Part shown: positions 24,162-33,914 of the stretch, piece after piece
Numbering within the stretch: the stretch's first letter is position 1
Layout: the number at the start of each line of letters is the position of its first letter
Assembly (NCBI RefSeq): GCF_019232825.1
Contig: NZ_JAFAND010000035.1
Span: 102,869-166,868 of the forward strand
Source: Paludibacterium sp.
GTDB lineage: Bacteria > Pseudomonadota > Gammaproteobacteria > Burkholderiales > Chromobacteriaceae
DNA: 64,000 nt
Direction: 5' to 3'
Program-made: the position numbers and the translations under genes
Notes under the pieces: generated by a model
Seen by the model: the letters and a program-made list of their open reading frames with translations, nothing else
Told to the model about the DNA's origin: nothing
The model's database searches: none

Positions 24162-25133
24162 TCACAATGGTCCGGCCAACATATTCTCAACCAGACGGAT
24201 CATGGTTTCTTTCTGCGCTGGTGCCGACTCCGCCACCAGCAAAGCAAGCGCGGCCAGGCCGATATCGTTGATCACCAATTGGCCTTCGCGCAGCAACGCG
24301 CCATTTCGATGTAAAAAATCGACGAACAAAAATGCCCCACTGCGCTTATTGCCGTCCGACAAGGGATGGTCTTTGATGACGAAATACAAGAGGTGCGCAG
24401 CCTTGCTCTCTACCGTGGCATAAGCTGGCTGGCCGAACACGGTCTGGTCCAGATTACCAAGAATGGACGCCAGTCCATCATCCCGTTCGCGGCCGAAGAG
24501 ATCGCCGGCTTCACCCCGTGCCATTAGATCCACCTTTAGTGTGAGCAGCGCCCGGCGGGCCTCATCTGGCGTTGGCAGCGTGCCGCCCGGGGTGCCATTG
24601 GGTTCATTCAGCAGGCCTTCGTCATAGCGCTGAAGCAACAAGAAGGTTTGCGTGTAGCGGCTCACAATTTCGACCAAGCCCCGCCCCGTATCCGCCGTCA
24701 GTTCAGGCGTCTGAGCGGTTTTACGCACCAACACCAGCGCCGCTTCCAACTCAGCAGCGTTTCGTTGCATCCTGGCACGATCCAGCGTCCAGCCTTGCGT
24801 CAAATGATCGCGCAGCACCCTTGTCGCCCATTGACGGAACTGCGTGCCACGCTTTGAGTTCACCCGGTAGCCAACGCTGATGATGGCGTCCAGGTTGTAG
24901 TGCAAGGTTCGATAACTCTTACCATCTGCGGCAGTATGTGCAAAATTTGCACATACTGAGCTTTCAGCTAACTCCTTGTTGCGAAATATGTTTCTCAAGT
25001 GCTTCGTAATCACCGAACGCTCACGGCCAAATAGCTCGGCCATCTGATCCTGCGTCAACCATAGCGTTTCGCCGTCAAGACGAACCGACACCGAATCACC
25101 GGCCTCGGGCTGAAAGATCACCATGCCACTCAT
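24162..25133 (-). CDS. RhuM-type protein with C-terminal Fic/DOC domain
   Basis: 323 residues. Residues about 1-110 are the RhuM (virulence protein) domain with VSVRLDGETLWLTQDQMAELF and RSVITKHLRNIFRN. From about 200 a Fic/Doc-like domain carries the motif DHPLSDGNKRSGAFLFVDF, matching HPFxxGNxR with the catalytic His. Fic proteins transfer AMP or other nucleotide groups to target proteins; in this RhuM-Fic form the role is not settled and toxin or phage-defence roles have been suggested. No antitoxin gene is next to it. Start 25133 has GAGGAG upstream. Confidence 0.87.
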   Translation of the reverse strand: MSGMVIFQPEAGDSVSVRLDGETLWLTQDQMAELFGRERSVITKHLRNIFRNKELAESSVCANFAHTAADGKSYRTLHYNLDAIISVGYRVNSKRGTQFRQWATRVLRDHLTQGWTLDRARMQRNAAELEAALVLVRKTAQTPELTADTGRGLVEIVSRYTQTFLLLQRYDEGLLNEPNGTPGGTLPTPDEARRALLTLKVDLMARGEAGDLFGRERDDGLASILGNLDQTVFGQPAYATVESKAAHLLYFVIKDHPLSDGNKRSGAFLFVDFLHRNGALLREGQLVINDIGLAALALLVAESAPAQKETMIRLVENMLAGPL

Positions 25134-25215
25134 GCGTACTCCTCGTACAATCACCCTCTTGGGCTATGGCAAAGTAATCGCACTTAACGCACGGAACAAG
25201 TTCGCGTGGTCGCAC

Positions 25216-25246
25216 CATAAAAAAACGCCGACGGCATCGTCGGCGT
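25216..25246 (-). terminator. Rho-independent terminator after lipA
   Basis: On the minus strand ACGCCGACG, ATGC loop, CGTCGGCGT, then TTTTTTT. It follows the lipA stop by 26 bases and closes the DUF493-lipB-lipA unit. Confidence 0.85.
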
Positions 25247-25272
25247 TGATTAGGAAGGCTATCAGTAAACGC

Positions 25273-26220
25273 CTACGCCCCCGCCCCATGCGCCTGCACG
25301 TCAGCGTGGTAGCTGGAACGCACCATGGCGCCGACCGCCGCGTGTTTGAAGCCCATCGCGTAGGCTTCGCGCTCGAACATCGCGAAGGTGTCGGGATGCA
25401 CGTAGCGCAGCACCGGCAAGTGGCCGTCGGACGGCTGCAGGTATTGGCCGATGGTCAGCATGTCGACGTTGTGGGCGCGCAAGTCGCGCATCACCTCGAG
25501 GATTTCCTCGTCGGTCTCGCCCAGGCCGACCATCAGGCCGGACTTGGTCAATACGTCGGGGCGCATGGCCTTGTAATCGCGCAACAGCTGCAGCGAGTGG
25601 GCGTAATCGGCGCCGGGACGCGCCTGCTTATAGAGACGCGGCACGGTTTCCAGATTGTGGTTCATCACGTCCGGCGGCGTTTGCGCGAACACGTCGATCG
25701 CCAGATCGAGCCGGCCGCGGAAATCGGGTACCAGCACCTCGATCTGGGTTGACGGCGACTGGGCGCGGATCGCGCCGATGCACTGGGCGAAATGCTCGGC
25801 GCCGCCGTCGCGCAGGTCATCGCGGTCGACCGAGGTCACCACCACGTAACGCAGACGCATGGCCAACACCGACTCGGCCAAGTGCTGCGGCTCGAGCGGG
25901 TCCAGCGGATTGGGCCGGCCATGGCCGACGTCGCAGAACGGGCAACGGCGGGTGCAAATGTCGCCCATGATCATGAAGGTAGCCGTGCCCTTGCTGAAGC
26001 ACTCGCCGATATTCGGACAGGTCGCCTCTTCGCAGACCGTGTGCAGCTTTTGCGAGCGCAGGATCGCCTTGATCTCGTTGAAGCGCTCGCCGCTGGGCAG
26101 CTTGGCGCGGATCCACTCCGGCTTTTTCAGCTTCTGCGCCAGCGGAACCACCTTGATCGGAATGCGCGCGGTCTTGTCGGCGCCTTTCTGTTTGATGCCC
26201 GTGATGTCGTCCTGCTTCAA
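25273..26220 (-). CDS. lipA: Lipoyl synthase
   Basis: 315 residues. The auxiliary cluster cysteines are in [14 protein letters not shown] and the radical SAM cluster in [14 protein letters not shown], followed by [20 protein letters not shown] and the conserved C-terminal RSSYHAD. The enzyme inserts two sulfur atoms into protein-bound octanoyl groups to make the lipoyl cofactor of 2-oxoacid dehydrogenases and the glycine cleavage system. Downstream of lipB by 13 bases in the same direction. Confidence 0.97.
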   Translation of the reverse strand: MKQDDITGIKQKGADKTARIPIKVVPLAQKLKKPEWIRAKLPSGERFNEIKAILRSQKLHTVCEEATCPNIGECFSKGTATFMIMGDICTRRCPFCDVGHGRPNPLDPLEPQHLAESVLAMRLRYVVVTSVDRDDLRDGGAEHFAQCIGAIRAQSPSTQIEVLVPDFRGRLDLAIDVFAQTPPDVMNHNLETVPRLYKQARPGADYAHSLQLLRDYKAMRPDVLTKSGLMVGLGETDEEILEVMRDLRAHNVDMLTIGQYLQPSDGHLPVLRYVHPDTFAMFEREAYAMGFKHAAVGAMVRSSYHADVQAHGAGA

Positions 26221-26233
26221 GCCACTCTCCTCC

Positions 26234-26845
26234 TCAAACCGTCAGCTGTCGCGCCAAATGCGGCAGCAACCGCTCGGCCACCTCGTCGATCGAGGCGTTG
26301 ACGCCGAGGTCCTTCAATTGCGTGACCCGCAGATTCGGGTAACCGCAGGGATTGATCCAGCCAAATGGGGTCAGGTCCATGTCCACATTCAGCGACAGGC
26401 CGTGGTACACGGCGCCGTTCTTGATGCGCAGGCCGAGCGAGGCGATCTTGGCGCCATCGACATACACCCCGGGCGCCGCCACGTCGCCGTTGGCGCGCAC
26501 GCCGTACTCGGCCAGCGTATCGATCACCGTCTGTTCGATCCGGCGCACCAGATCGCGCACGCCGATATGCATGCGCTTGAAATCGATCAACGGATAGACG
26601 ATCAGTTGCCCCGGGCCATGATAGGTCACCTGGCCGCCGCGATCGGTGCGCACCACCGGAATCGGCATATCGGTGCGCAACAGATGCTCCGTTTTGCCGG
26701 CGAGGCCGAGCGTATAGACCGGCGGGTGCTCCAGCACCCAGATCTCATCCGGCGTGGCCGGGTCGCGCGCGTCGGTGAAGGCCTTCATCGCCGTCAGCGT
26801 CGGTTCGTAATCCACCAGGCCGAGAAACTTGATCGCGCGTGCCAC
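26234..26845 (-). CDS. lipB: Octanoyl-[acyl carrier protein]:protein N-octanoyltransferase
   Basis: 203 residues. Signature segments are [35 protein letters not shown], and a C-terminal part with [32 protein letters not shown] that contains the active-site Cys and Lys. It moves octanoate from ACP to the E2 or H protein, giving the substrate for LipA. Start codon is GTG overlapping by one base the TAG of the DUF493 gene, which suggests coupled translation. Confidence 0.96.
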   Translation of the reverse strand: MARAIKFLGLVDYEPTLTAMKAFTDARDPATPDEIWVLEHPPVYTLGLAGKTEHLLRTDMPIPVVRTDRGGQVTYHGPGQLIVYPLIDFKRMHIGVRDLVRRIEQTVIDTLAEYGVRANGDVAAPGVYVDGAKIASLGLRIKNGAVYHGLSLNVDMDLTPFGWINPCGYPNLRVTQLKDLGVNASIDEVAERLLPHLARQLTV

Positions 26846-27114
26846 TACAGCACCACTTTGACCATGTGATGGCTGGTCAGCGCGAGATAGATGGTATCGA
26901 GCTGCGCGCGCGACGTGGCCGTCACGGTCACCGTCAGCGACAGGTAGCGTCCGCTGCTGCTTTCGCGCTGCACCACATCGTGCGGCGCCAAGTCGGGCGC
27001 ATGCACCCGCACCACCTCGTAGATGGTGGTGGCAAACGCGTCGTGCCGTTCACCCATGATTTTCAACGGGAAACGGCAGGGGAATTCGAGGAGTTCCTTG
27101 CTGGGCTGGGTCAT
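26845..27114 (-). CDS. YbeD/DUF493 family protein
   Basis: 89 residues with the DUF493 pattern: LLEFPCRFPLKIMGE, VVRVHAPDL, SSSGRYLSLTVTVTATSRAQLDTIYLALTSHHMVKVVL. The fold is ferredoxin-like, similar to ACT/allosteric domains. It is the first gene of the lipoylation operon, the same arrangement as ybeD-lipB in E. coli, so it may regulate lipoylation. Molecular role is not known. Confidence 0.93.
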   Translation of the reverse strand: MTQPSKELLEFPCRFPLKIMGERHDAFATTIYEVVRVHAPDLAPHDVVQRESSSGRYLSLTVTVTATSRAQLDTIYLALTSHHMVKVVL

Positions 27115-27334
27115 TACGTCTTCTTTCGCTTGCGGACCGGTCTATCGCCTTCAGATGCGGCCATTTGGCCGCAACGCAAGCCGGCGGCAACCGGTGTCAT
27201 GCGGCAAGCATTATACACCGCGCGCCAGCCATCCCGACAGCCGATGCCATGATGCGACGCAGCATGCGGCTTTCGGTCCCTGGTCGATGCTGTTAATCTG
27301 TTGAGACAAAATGAGAATTACAGGACAAAGAGAA

Positions 27335-28855
27335 ATGAATAGAGATTATCTAGAGCGCATCTTGACCGCGCGCGTCTACGACATGGCGATCGAATCCCCC
27401 CTAGAGGACGCGCCGATCCTGTCGCGCCGCTGCGGCAACCGCATTTTGCTCAAGCGCGAGGACCTGCAGCCGGTGTTCTCCTTCAAGATCCGCGGCGCCT
27501 ACAACAAAATGGCCCAACTCACGGCCGAAGAGCTCGCGCGCGGCGTCATTACCGCCTCGGCCGGCAACCACGCACAAGGCGTGGCCTTATCCGCGCAGAA
27601 GCTGGGCTGTCAGGCCACGATCGTCATGCCGGTCACCACCCCGCAAATCAAGATCGACTCGGTGACCCGCCGCGGCGGCCACGTGGTGCTGTTCGGCGAT
27701 TCGTTCTCCGATGCCTACCTGCACGCCGTCGAGTTGGAAAAGACCTCCGGCGCCGCCTACATTCCGCCGTTCGACGATCCGGACGTCATCGCCGGCCAAG
27801 GGACCGTCGGCATGGAAATCCTGCGCCAACACCCGGGCCATATCGACGCGGTGTTCGTCCCCATCGGCGGCGGCGGCTTGGCAGCGGGCGTCGCCGCTTA
27901 CATCAAGCGGCTCAAACCGGAAATCAAGGTGATCGGCGTCGAGCCGGTCGATTCCGACGCCATGAGCCAGTCGATCCGCCAGGGCCATCGTGTCGAACTG
28001 AAAGACGTCGGCCTCTTCGCCGATGGCGTGGCGGTCAAGCTGGTCGGCGAGGAAACCTTCCGCCTCTGCCGCGAACTCCTGGACGAGATCATCCTGGTCG
28101 ACACCGATGCCATCTGCGCCGCCATCAAGGATATTTTCGAGGACACGCGCTCGATCACCGAGCCGGCCGGCGCGCTGGCGGTGGCCGGCATCAAGGCCTA
28201 CGTCGAGCGCGAGAGCGCGAGCGGCCAGACGCTGGTGGCGATCAATAGCGGCGCCAATATGAACTTCGACCGTCTGCGCCATGTATCGGAACGCTCCGAG
28301 CTTGGCGAGCGGCGCGAGGCGATCATCGCCGTGGCGATTCCCGAGCAGCCCGGCAGCTTCAAACGTTTCTGCCGCCTGGTCGGCCTGCGCAACATTACCG
28401 AGTTCAACTACCGCTACGCCGACGACAAGACCGCGCATGTCTTTGTCGGCATTCAGATCAGCAAACGCGAGGATGTCACGCAGTTGTTGAGCGAACTGGC
28501 GCGCGAAGGCCTGGAAGGCATCGACCTGACCGACAACGAGCTGGCCAAGCTGCACATCCGCCATCTGGTCGGTGGCCACGCCCCGGGGCTGCGCGACGAG
28601 CGGGTAATCCATTTCGAGTTTCCCGAGCGGCCCGGCGCGCTGATGCGTTTTTTGGAAGCGATGCGCACCGACTGGAACATCAGTCTGTTCCACTACCGCA
28701 ACCACGGCGCCGATTATGGCCGGGTGCTGGTAGGCATCCAGGTGCCCGCGCGGGACCATGAGGCGTTCCAACAATTCCTCGACCAGTTGGGCTATCCCTA
28801 CGTCGAGGAGACCGATAATCCGGCTTACCGGCTGTTTCTCGGCAAAAACGCCTGA
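27335..28855 (+). CDS. ilvA: Threonine ammonia-lyase, biosynthetic
   Basis: 506 residues of PLP fold II. The PLP-lysine segment is PVFSFKIRGAYNKM, with SAGNHAQGVALSA, the phosphate-binding PIGGGGLAAG and NSGANMNFDRLRHV. Two ACT-like regulatory domains follow (from about 330), which in relatives bind isoleucine and valine. The enzyme makes 2-oxobutanoate for isoleucine. Start 27335 (MNRDYLERILTARVYD) matches the family; a longer frame at 27311 exists. No leader peptide rich in branched-chain codons is seen. Confidence 0.95.
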   Translation: MNRDYLERILTARVYDMAIESPLEDAPILSRRCGNRILLKREDLQPVFSFKIRGAYNKMAQLTAEELARGVITASAGNHAQGVALSAQKLGCQATIVMPVTTPQIKIDSVTRRGGHVVLFGDSFSDAYLHAVELEKTSGAAYIPPFDDPDVIAGQGTVGMEILRQHPGHIDAVFVPIGGGGLAAGVAAYIKRLKPEIKVIGVEPVDSDAMSQSIRQGHRVELKDVGLFADGVAVKLVGEETFRLCRELLDEIILVDTDAICAAIKDIFEDTRSITEPAGALAVAGIKAYVERESASGQTLVAINSGANMNFDRLRHVSERSELGERREAIIAVAIPEQPGSFKRFCRLVGLRNITEFNYRYADDKTAHVFVGIQISKREDVTQLLSELAREGLEGIDLTDNELAKLHIRHLVGGHAPGLRDERVIHFEFPERPGALMRFLEAMRTDWNISLFHYRNHGADYGRVLVGIQVPARDHEAFQQFLDQLGYPYVEETDNPAYRLFLGKNA

Positions 28856-28921
28856 CGGCGCGCTTGTGACGCGGAAGGCGCGAGGGGTAGACTTCGCGTT
28901 TTCCGCCCACCACCCACTATC

Positions 28922-29572
28922 ATGACGACCCAAGCAGTCTTGTTCGATTTGGACGGCACGCTGGCCGACACCGCGCTTGACCTCGGCTCGGCGCTCAATC
29001 GCCTTTTGGCAGAGGAAGGCCGGCCGGCACAGCCCGACCATCTGATCCGCCCCATCGCCTCGCACGGCGCACGGGCGCTGATCGCGCTCGGCTTCGGCAT
29101 CCACCCCGACCATCCTGGGTTTGCCGAGCTTCGCGCGCGCTTTCTCGACCACTACGATCACAGCTTCGCCGACCGCACCTGTCTGTTCGACGGCGTGCCG
29201 GAACTGATCGGCGCGCTCGACCAGCGCGGATTGCCGTGGGGCATCATCACCAATAAGCCAATGCGCTTCACCGATCGGCTGATCCCCACGCTGCCCTTCC
29301 CGGTAGCGCCCCGCGTCGTGGTCAGCGGCGACACGGTCGGCGTCGCCAAACCCGATCCGCGGCCGATGCATTACGCCTGCGAACGCATCGGTCTCGATCC
29401 GCGCGACTGCCTTTATGTCGGCGACGCCGAACGCGACATTCAAGCCGGACGCAATGCCGGCATGCGCACCGCGCTGGCCGCCTGGGGCTACATCGCCGAC
29501 AGCGACCGCCCGGACGAATGGGGCGCCGACATCCACATCGCGACGCCGCTCGACCTGCTTGCCCACCTCTGA
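28922..29572 (+). CDS. gph: HAD-superfamily phosphatase, phosphoglycolate phosphatase-like
   Basis: 216 residues with the HAD motifs: DLDGTLADT (residues 9-17), ITNKP (about 108), VAKPDPRP and VGDAERDIQAGRNAG. The length and the alpha-helical cap fit Gph. In some Gammaproteobacteria and relatives the same group includes MupP, which dephosphorylates N-acetylmuramate 6-phosphate in cell wall recycling, and this cannot be ruled out from sequence. Follows ilvA by 66 bases. GCGCCAGCG-CACCC-CGCTGGCGC (29580-29602) after the stop may end the transcript. Confidence 0.85.
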   Translation: MTTQAVLFDLDGTLADTALDLGSALNRLLAEEGRPAQPDHLIRPIASHGARALIALGFGIHPDHPGFAELRARFLDHYDHSFADRTCLFDGVPELIGALDQRGLPWGIITNKPMRFTDRLIPTLPFPVAPRVVVSGDTVGVAKPDPRPMHYACERIGLDPRDCLYVGDAERDIQAGRNAGMRTALAAWGYIADSDRPDEWGADIHIATPLDLLAHL

Positions 29573-29674
29573 TGCCATGGCGCCAGCGCACCCCGCTGGC
29601 GCGTCGTCGCCACGCTTGTCAGTACAACGACAATAAGCTATAAATTTTTACATAAAACCCTAACGTCATCGAAG

Positions 29675-29702
29675 TCATTCCCTTGTGCATCAAGGGGAAT
29701 GA
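29675..29702 (+). promoter_or_regulatory. Leader hairpin ahead of the hybrid kinase
   Basis: TCATTCCCTTG, TGCAT loop, CAAGGGGAATGA: an 11-base-pair arm with one bulge. It lies about 60 bases before the kinase start in an A/T-rich region and may affect its mRNA or be an operator. Confidence 0.4.
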
Positions 29703-29761
29703 TGCCGGCGCACCGGTTCGAGAACGAGGCGCGTCTTTCTCCGTAAAGGGCATGCCGATTC

Positions 29762-32566
29762 ATGAGCGCAACGTTCGTGTCCGCGCAGGAGCGACACTCA
29801 TTCATTTCGACTGTGGCGGCAACGCCGGTCGCGAGGCGATGGGCATTGGGCATGGTGGCGCTATCGCTGATCATCCTCCTGGGCTTGGTGCCGTTCGCGA
29901 AAATACCAGTGACCAAGGTGTGGGCGTTCATTCCCATCTACCAATCCGCGCTGATCGTCAACGACGTCATCACCGCCGTGCTGCTGTTCGGTCAATTCAG
30001 CATTCTACGCACCCGCGCGCTGCTGATCCTGGCGTGCGGCTACCTGTTCACCGCCTGCATGGCGGCATTCCACACGGCCAGCTTTCCAGGCTTGTTCAGC
30101 CAGACGGGGCTCATGGGCGCCGGCCCGCAAACCACCGTCTGGCTGTATATGTTCTGGCACAGCGGCTTTCCCCTGCTGATCATCGTCTATGCCTTGCTGC
30201 GCGGGGCTGCGGACGGCGCGCGCGAGGCGACGTGGCCGGTCAACCGCCTCATCCCGCTAAGCATCGTCGCGACCATCGCCATCGCCTCCGCCCTGGCAAC
30301 GCTGGCCACGCGCGGGAATGCGCTCTTGCCGGTGCTGATCGTCATCGAGCCGCAAGGCACGCATTACGCGCTGCTGCTGCGCATCGTGGTCGGCGTCATT
30401 CTGCTGATGTGCCTCATGGCGTTGGCGCTGTTGGCGCGCCTGCGTAACGGCACGCTGCTCGATCTATGGCTGATGGTGGTGCTATGCGTTTGGTTGTGTG
30501 ACATCGCGCTCTCGACCTATTTCAATGCCAAACGCTTCGACCTCGGCTTCTATGCCGGTCGTGTCTATGGATTGATGTCGGCCAGCTTCGTGCTGATCAT
30601 GTTGCTGCTGGAAAATGGCCGGCTGTATGCGCATCTAACGGTAACCGCCTCCGAACTCGCCCGCGCCAAGCGCCTGGCCGACGACGCCACCCAAGCCAAG
30701 TCGCTGTTTCTCGCCAACATGAGCCACGAGATCCGCACGCCGATGAATGCCATCATCGGTTTGTCGCACCTGCTGCAACGCACCGAGTTCACTCCGTTGC
30801 AACACGACTATCTGACCAAGATCCATCAGGCGGGCACATCGCTCTTGGCCGTCATCAACGACATTTTGGATTTGTCCAAGGTCGAGGCCGACAAACTGGT
30901 TTTAGAAGCTGTCGCCTTTCGCCTGGACGACGTGCTGACCCACGTCACCACCCTGGTGGGAAAGGCCGCGGCCGACAAGGGGCTGGAGTTTCTATTCGAC
31001 ACCGGCTCGAACGTTCCCCAGGAACTGGTGGGCGACCCGTTGCGCCTGGCTCAGGTGTTGACCAACCTGACCAGCAACGCGGTCAAATTCACCGAATCCG
31101 GTCAAGTGGTCATCACCATCCGGCGGCGCGAACCGCAAGGCGACCAGGTGATCCTGGATTTCGAGGTCCGCGATAGCGGCATTGGCATGACGCCGGCGCA
31201 AACCCAGCGTCTATTCCACTCCTTCACCCAGGCAGACGAATCGATGACTCGACGTTACGGCGGCACGGGCCTGGGGCTCACCATCGCTCAGCGGCTGGTG
31301 GCGCTGATGGGCGGCACGATCCAGGTCACCTCCACGCAGGGAGAAGGCACCACCCTCCGGTTCCACGCACGCTTTGGTCTGCCGAGCGCCGATGCCCTGC
31401 CGCACCGCACCTTGCCGCAGGAAGTCCGCGGGCGAAGGGCGCTGGTGGTGGACGACCACGACGCGGCGCGCGCGATTCTGGCCGAGCAACTGAGCGTGCT
31501 CGGTTTCGACACGGAGGCCGTCGCCTCGGGCATCGAGGCGATTTGTGCCGTACGGGAGGCCGTGAGCGACCGGCCTTTTCATTTGGCGCTGGTCGACTGG
31601 AAGATGCCAGGGCTCGATGGACTCGCCACCATCTTGCAATTACGCGCCGTCGATCCGACGCTGCGCGTGGTGATGGTGACCGCGTTCGGCCGCGAGGAGG
31701 TGCGCGGCCAGGCGGAAAACCTCGCCATCGACGCCTTCCTGGCAAAACCGGTCAGCCCATCCGCGCTGTTGGACGTCATCCTGAGCATTTTCGGCGCCGA
31801 GCATGCCACGGTGGCGCACAGCGACGCCGAAACCATACCGCGCTTCGACGGCGCCAGGATCCTGCTGGTGGAAGACAACGAAATCAACCGCCTGATCGCC
31901 GTGGAACTACTGCAAAGCACCGGCGCGGCCATCACCCAAGCCTTCGACGGTCAGGCGGCGCTGGACGTGCTGACGACCAAAACTTTCGACGCCATCCTCA
32001 TGGACGTACAGATGCCGGTGATGGATGGCCTTGAAACCACGCGGCGCATCCGCGCCGACGCGCGCATCCGGCCCATACCGATCATTGCCATGACGGCCCA
32101 CGCGCTCGCCACCGAACGCGAACTCTGTCTCGCCGCCGGCATGAACGACCACATCGCCAAGCCGATCGACCCCGCTCAGCTCTACCAAACGCTGGCGCGC
32201 TGGCTCCCTCCCTCCGCCACGCCTTCGGCAGTCTCGCCCGGCCTGGAGCAACATAGCGGTTTACAACACGTCGGAGGTAATCAAGCGCTATATTTGAAAT
32301 TATTACGGGTATTCATCGACAACGAGGCGGATGCTGCGCTACGGCTGTCTCAAGCCTTGACGGAAAACGATGTAAACGCGGCCGCGCGCGTCGCGCACAC
32401 GGTCAAAGGCATCGCAGGCAGTCTGGGGATGGCCGCGTTGCAGACCGCGGCGCGCGATTTGGAGCAACGGATCGTGACGGGAGGAGAAACCGCCGCGCCG
32501 CTATCGCAATTCGAACAACAATTGGCAGAGGCCGTCTCCACCGCGCGACGAGCACTCGACGCCTAG
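29762..32566 (+). CDS. MASE4 hybrid sensor histidine kinase (HK-REC-REC-Hpt)
   Basis: 934 residues: an N-terminal membrane sensor of about seven helices (residues 20-290) resembling MASE4, a short coil, HisKA with [19 protein letters not shown] (His near 321), HATPase with [13 protein letters not shown] and [13 protein letters not shown], receiver 1 with Asp near 611 in [11 protein letters not shown], receiver 2 with Asp near 747 in [11 protein letters not shown], and an Hpt domain with His near 878 in [14 protein letters not shown]. It could relay phosphate to a separate regulator; the HD-GYP gene just downstream is the obvious partner. The TAG stop is inside a 61-bp repeat (32560-32620). 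Confidence 0.9.
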   Translation: MSATFVSAQERHSFISTVAATPVARRWALGMVALSLIILLGLVPFAKIPVTKVWAFIPIYQSALIVNDVITAVLLFGQFSILRTRALLILACGYLFTACMAAFHTASFPGLFSQTGLMGAGPQTTVWLYMFWHSGFPLLIIVYALLRGAADGAREATWPVNRLIPLSIVATIAIASALATLATRGNALLPVLIVIEPQGTHYALLLRIVVGVILLMCLMALALLARLRNGTLLDLWLMVVLCVWLCDIALSTYFNAKRFDLGFYAGRVYGLMSASFVLIMLLLENGRLYAHLTVTASELARAKRLADDATQAKSLFLANMSHEIRTPMNAIIGLSHLLQRTEFTPLQHDYLTKIHQAGTSLLAVINDILDLSKVEADKLVLEAVAFRLDDVLTHVTTLVGKAAADKGLEFLFDTGSNVPQELVGDPLRLAQVLTNLTSNAVKFTESGQVVITIRRREPQGDQVILDFEVRDSGIGMTPAQTQRLFHSFTQADESMTRRYGGTGLGLTIAQRLVALMGGTIQVTSTQGEGTTLRFHARFGLPSADALPHRTLPQEVRGRRALVVDDHDAARAILAEQLSVLGFDTEAVASGIEAICAVREAVSDRPFHLALVDWKMPGLDGLATILQLRAVDPTLRVVMVTAFGREEVRGQAENLAIDAFLAKPVSPSALLDVILSIFGAEHATVAHSDAETIPRFDGARILLVEDNEINRLIAVELLQSTGAAITQAFDGQAALDVLTTKTFDAILMDVQMPVMDGLETTRRIRADARIRPIPIIAMTAHALATERELCLAAGMNDHIAKPIDPAQLYQTLARWLPPSATPSAVSPGLEQHSGLQHVGGNQALYLKLLRVFIDNEADAALRLSQALTENDVNAAARVAHTVKGIAGSLGMAALQTAARDLEQRIVTGGETAAPLSQFEQQLAEAVSTARRALDA

Positions 32567-32620
32567 CATCTAGCCATTTGCCAGGCCAGCGCAGTTCACA
32601 AATAGTTTGCAGACAGGCCC
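32560..32620. repeat. Half copy of the palindromic repeat, contains the kinase stop codon
   Basis: 61 bases that match 50946-51006 at 59 positions. It has the right terminal repeat TTTGCAGACAGGCCC but no left half. The kinase stop codon lies at 32564-32566 inside the repeat, so the insertion or deletion that left this half copy set the protein's C-terminus. Confidence 0.85.
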
Positions 32621-32665
32621 TAAAACAATGGACCCCGCGAACGGTCCGCCGAGGAGCAATCACAC

Positions 32666-33775
32666 ATGACGCAAGTGTCCGAGCCAGACAAGCGCCAGAC
32701 CGTTCTGGTCGTCGACGACACCCCAATCAATCTCACGTTGATGAGCGAGCTGCTCAAGGGGCGCTACCGCATTTTGCTCGCCAACAGCGGCGAAGCGGCG
32801 CTGGATATACTGCGCCACGACAGCCTGCCGGATCTGATACTGCTCGATATCATGATGCCGGGCATCGGCGGATTCGAAGCCTGCCGCCTCATCAAGGACG
32901 ATCCGCGCACCTGCGGCATCCCGGTCATTTTTCTCACCGCCCGGGTCGACATCGAAGACGAGGAAAGCGGTTTCTCCGCCGGCGCGGTCGATTACATCAC
33001 CAAGCCGATATCGCCCGCCATCGTGCTGGCGCGCATCCAGACGCACCTAAAGCTCAAGGCGATGAACGATTTTCTTGCCGACACCAACGCGTACCTCGCG
33101 CGCGAAGTCGAACGCCGCACGCGCGAAGTACAGGTCATTCAGGACGTCACCATCGTCGCCATGGCGTCGCTGGCCGAAACGCGCGACAGCGACACCGGCC
33201 AGCACATCCGGCGCACGCAGCACTATGTGCGTCGCTTGGCGCAGGCACTGCAGCCCCATCCGAAATTCCGCGACTTCCTCAGCGACGAAAACATCGACCT
33301 GATTTACAAATCCGCGCCGTTGCACGACATCGGCAAAGTCGGCATTCCCGATCGTATTCTGCTCAAACCCGGTAAGCTGACGCCGGAAGAGTTCGAGATC
33401 ATGAAGAGCCACACCGTGCTTGGGCGCGACGCCATCGCCTCGGCGGAAAAACTGCTCGACACGCCCAGCAGCTTCCTGCGCTTCGCGCGCGAAATCGCGC
33501 ACCGCCACCAGGAGAAGTGGGACGGCAGCGGCTATCCGGACGGCTTGACCGGCGACGACATACCGGTCGCGGCCCGCCTGATGGCGATCGCCGACGTCTA
33601 CGACGCGCTGATCTCTCGCCGCGTCTACAAGCCGGGCTTCGCGCACAGCGAGGCGGTGCAACGCATCCAGGCCGAGCGCGGCAGACATTTCGACCCGGAC
33701 ATGGTCGACGCCTTCGTCGCCATTGCCGGCGACTTTCTCGAGATCGCCCAACGCTATAGCGACCCGGCGCCGTAA
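32666..33775 (+). CDS. Response regulator with HD-GYP domain (cyclic di-GMP phosphodiesterase)
   Basis: 369 residues. The receiver domain (about 10-130) has the phospho-acceptor in ILLDIMMPGIGGFEA and DYITKPISP. A coiled-coil linker leads to the HD-GYP domain (about 160-365) with HDIGKVGIPD near residue 220, RHQEKWDGSGYPDGLTGDDIP near 279, and ARLMAIADVYDAL. All catalytic signature residues are kept, so it should hydrolyse cyclic di-GMP. Follows the hybrid kinase by 100 bases; together they form a likely phosphorelay to c-di-GMP turnover. Confidence 0.93.
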   Translation: MTQVSEPDKRQTVLVVDDTPINLTLMSELLKGRYRILLANSGEAALDILRHDSLPDLILLDIMMPGIGGFEACRLIKDDPRTCGIPVIFLTARVDIEDEESGFSAGAVDYITKPISPAIVLARIQTHLKLKAMNDFLADTNAYLAREVERRTREVQVIQDVTIVAMASLAETRDSDTGQHIRRTQHYVRRLAQALQPHPKFRDFLSDENIDLIYKSAPLHDIGKVGIPDRILLKPGKLTPEEFEIMKSHTVLGRDAIASAEKLLDTPSSFLRFAREIAHRHQEKWDGSGYPDGLTGDDIPVAARLMAIADVYDALISRRVYKPGFAHSEAVQRIQAERGRHFDPDMVDAFVAIAGDFLEIAQRYSDPAP

Positions 33776-33914
33776 GCGGGGCCGGGAACGGTGCGCCGAA
33801 CAGTCCCTCTCACGTCTCAATGCGAAATAGCGCATTGAAAAAAAAGACTATATTTGCTTATCGTCGCAGGCCAAATCTGGCACAATGCGCGTCTGCTTGA
33901 AAACCCGAGTTGTC

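Noticed and set aside
27249..27296. Leader peptide before ilvA
   Set aside because: The 15-codon frame has many Arg but no run of Ile, Leu, Val or Thr codons and no attenuator hairpin.
27587..29578. 663-codon open frame antisense to ilvA and gph
   Set aside because: Mirror of highly GC-rich codons of two genes with clear families; no ribosome site, and the translation is His/Asp/Val-rich shadow sequence.
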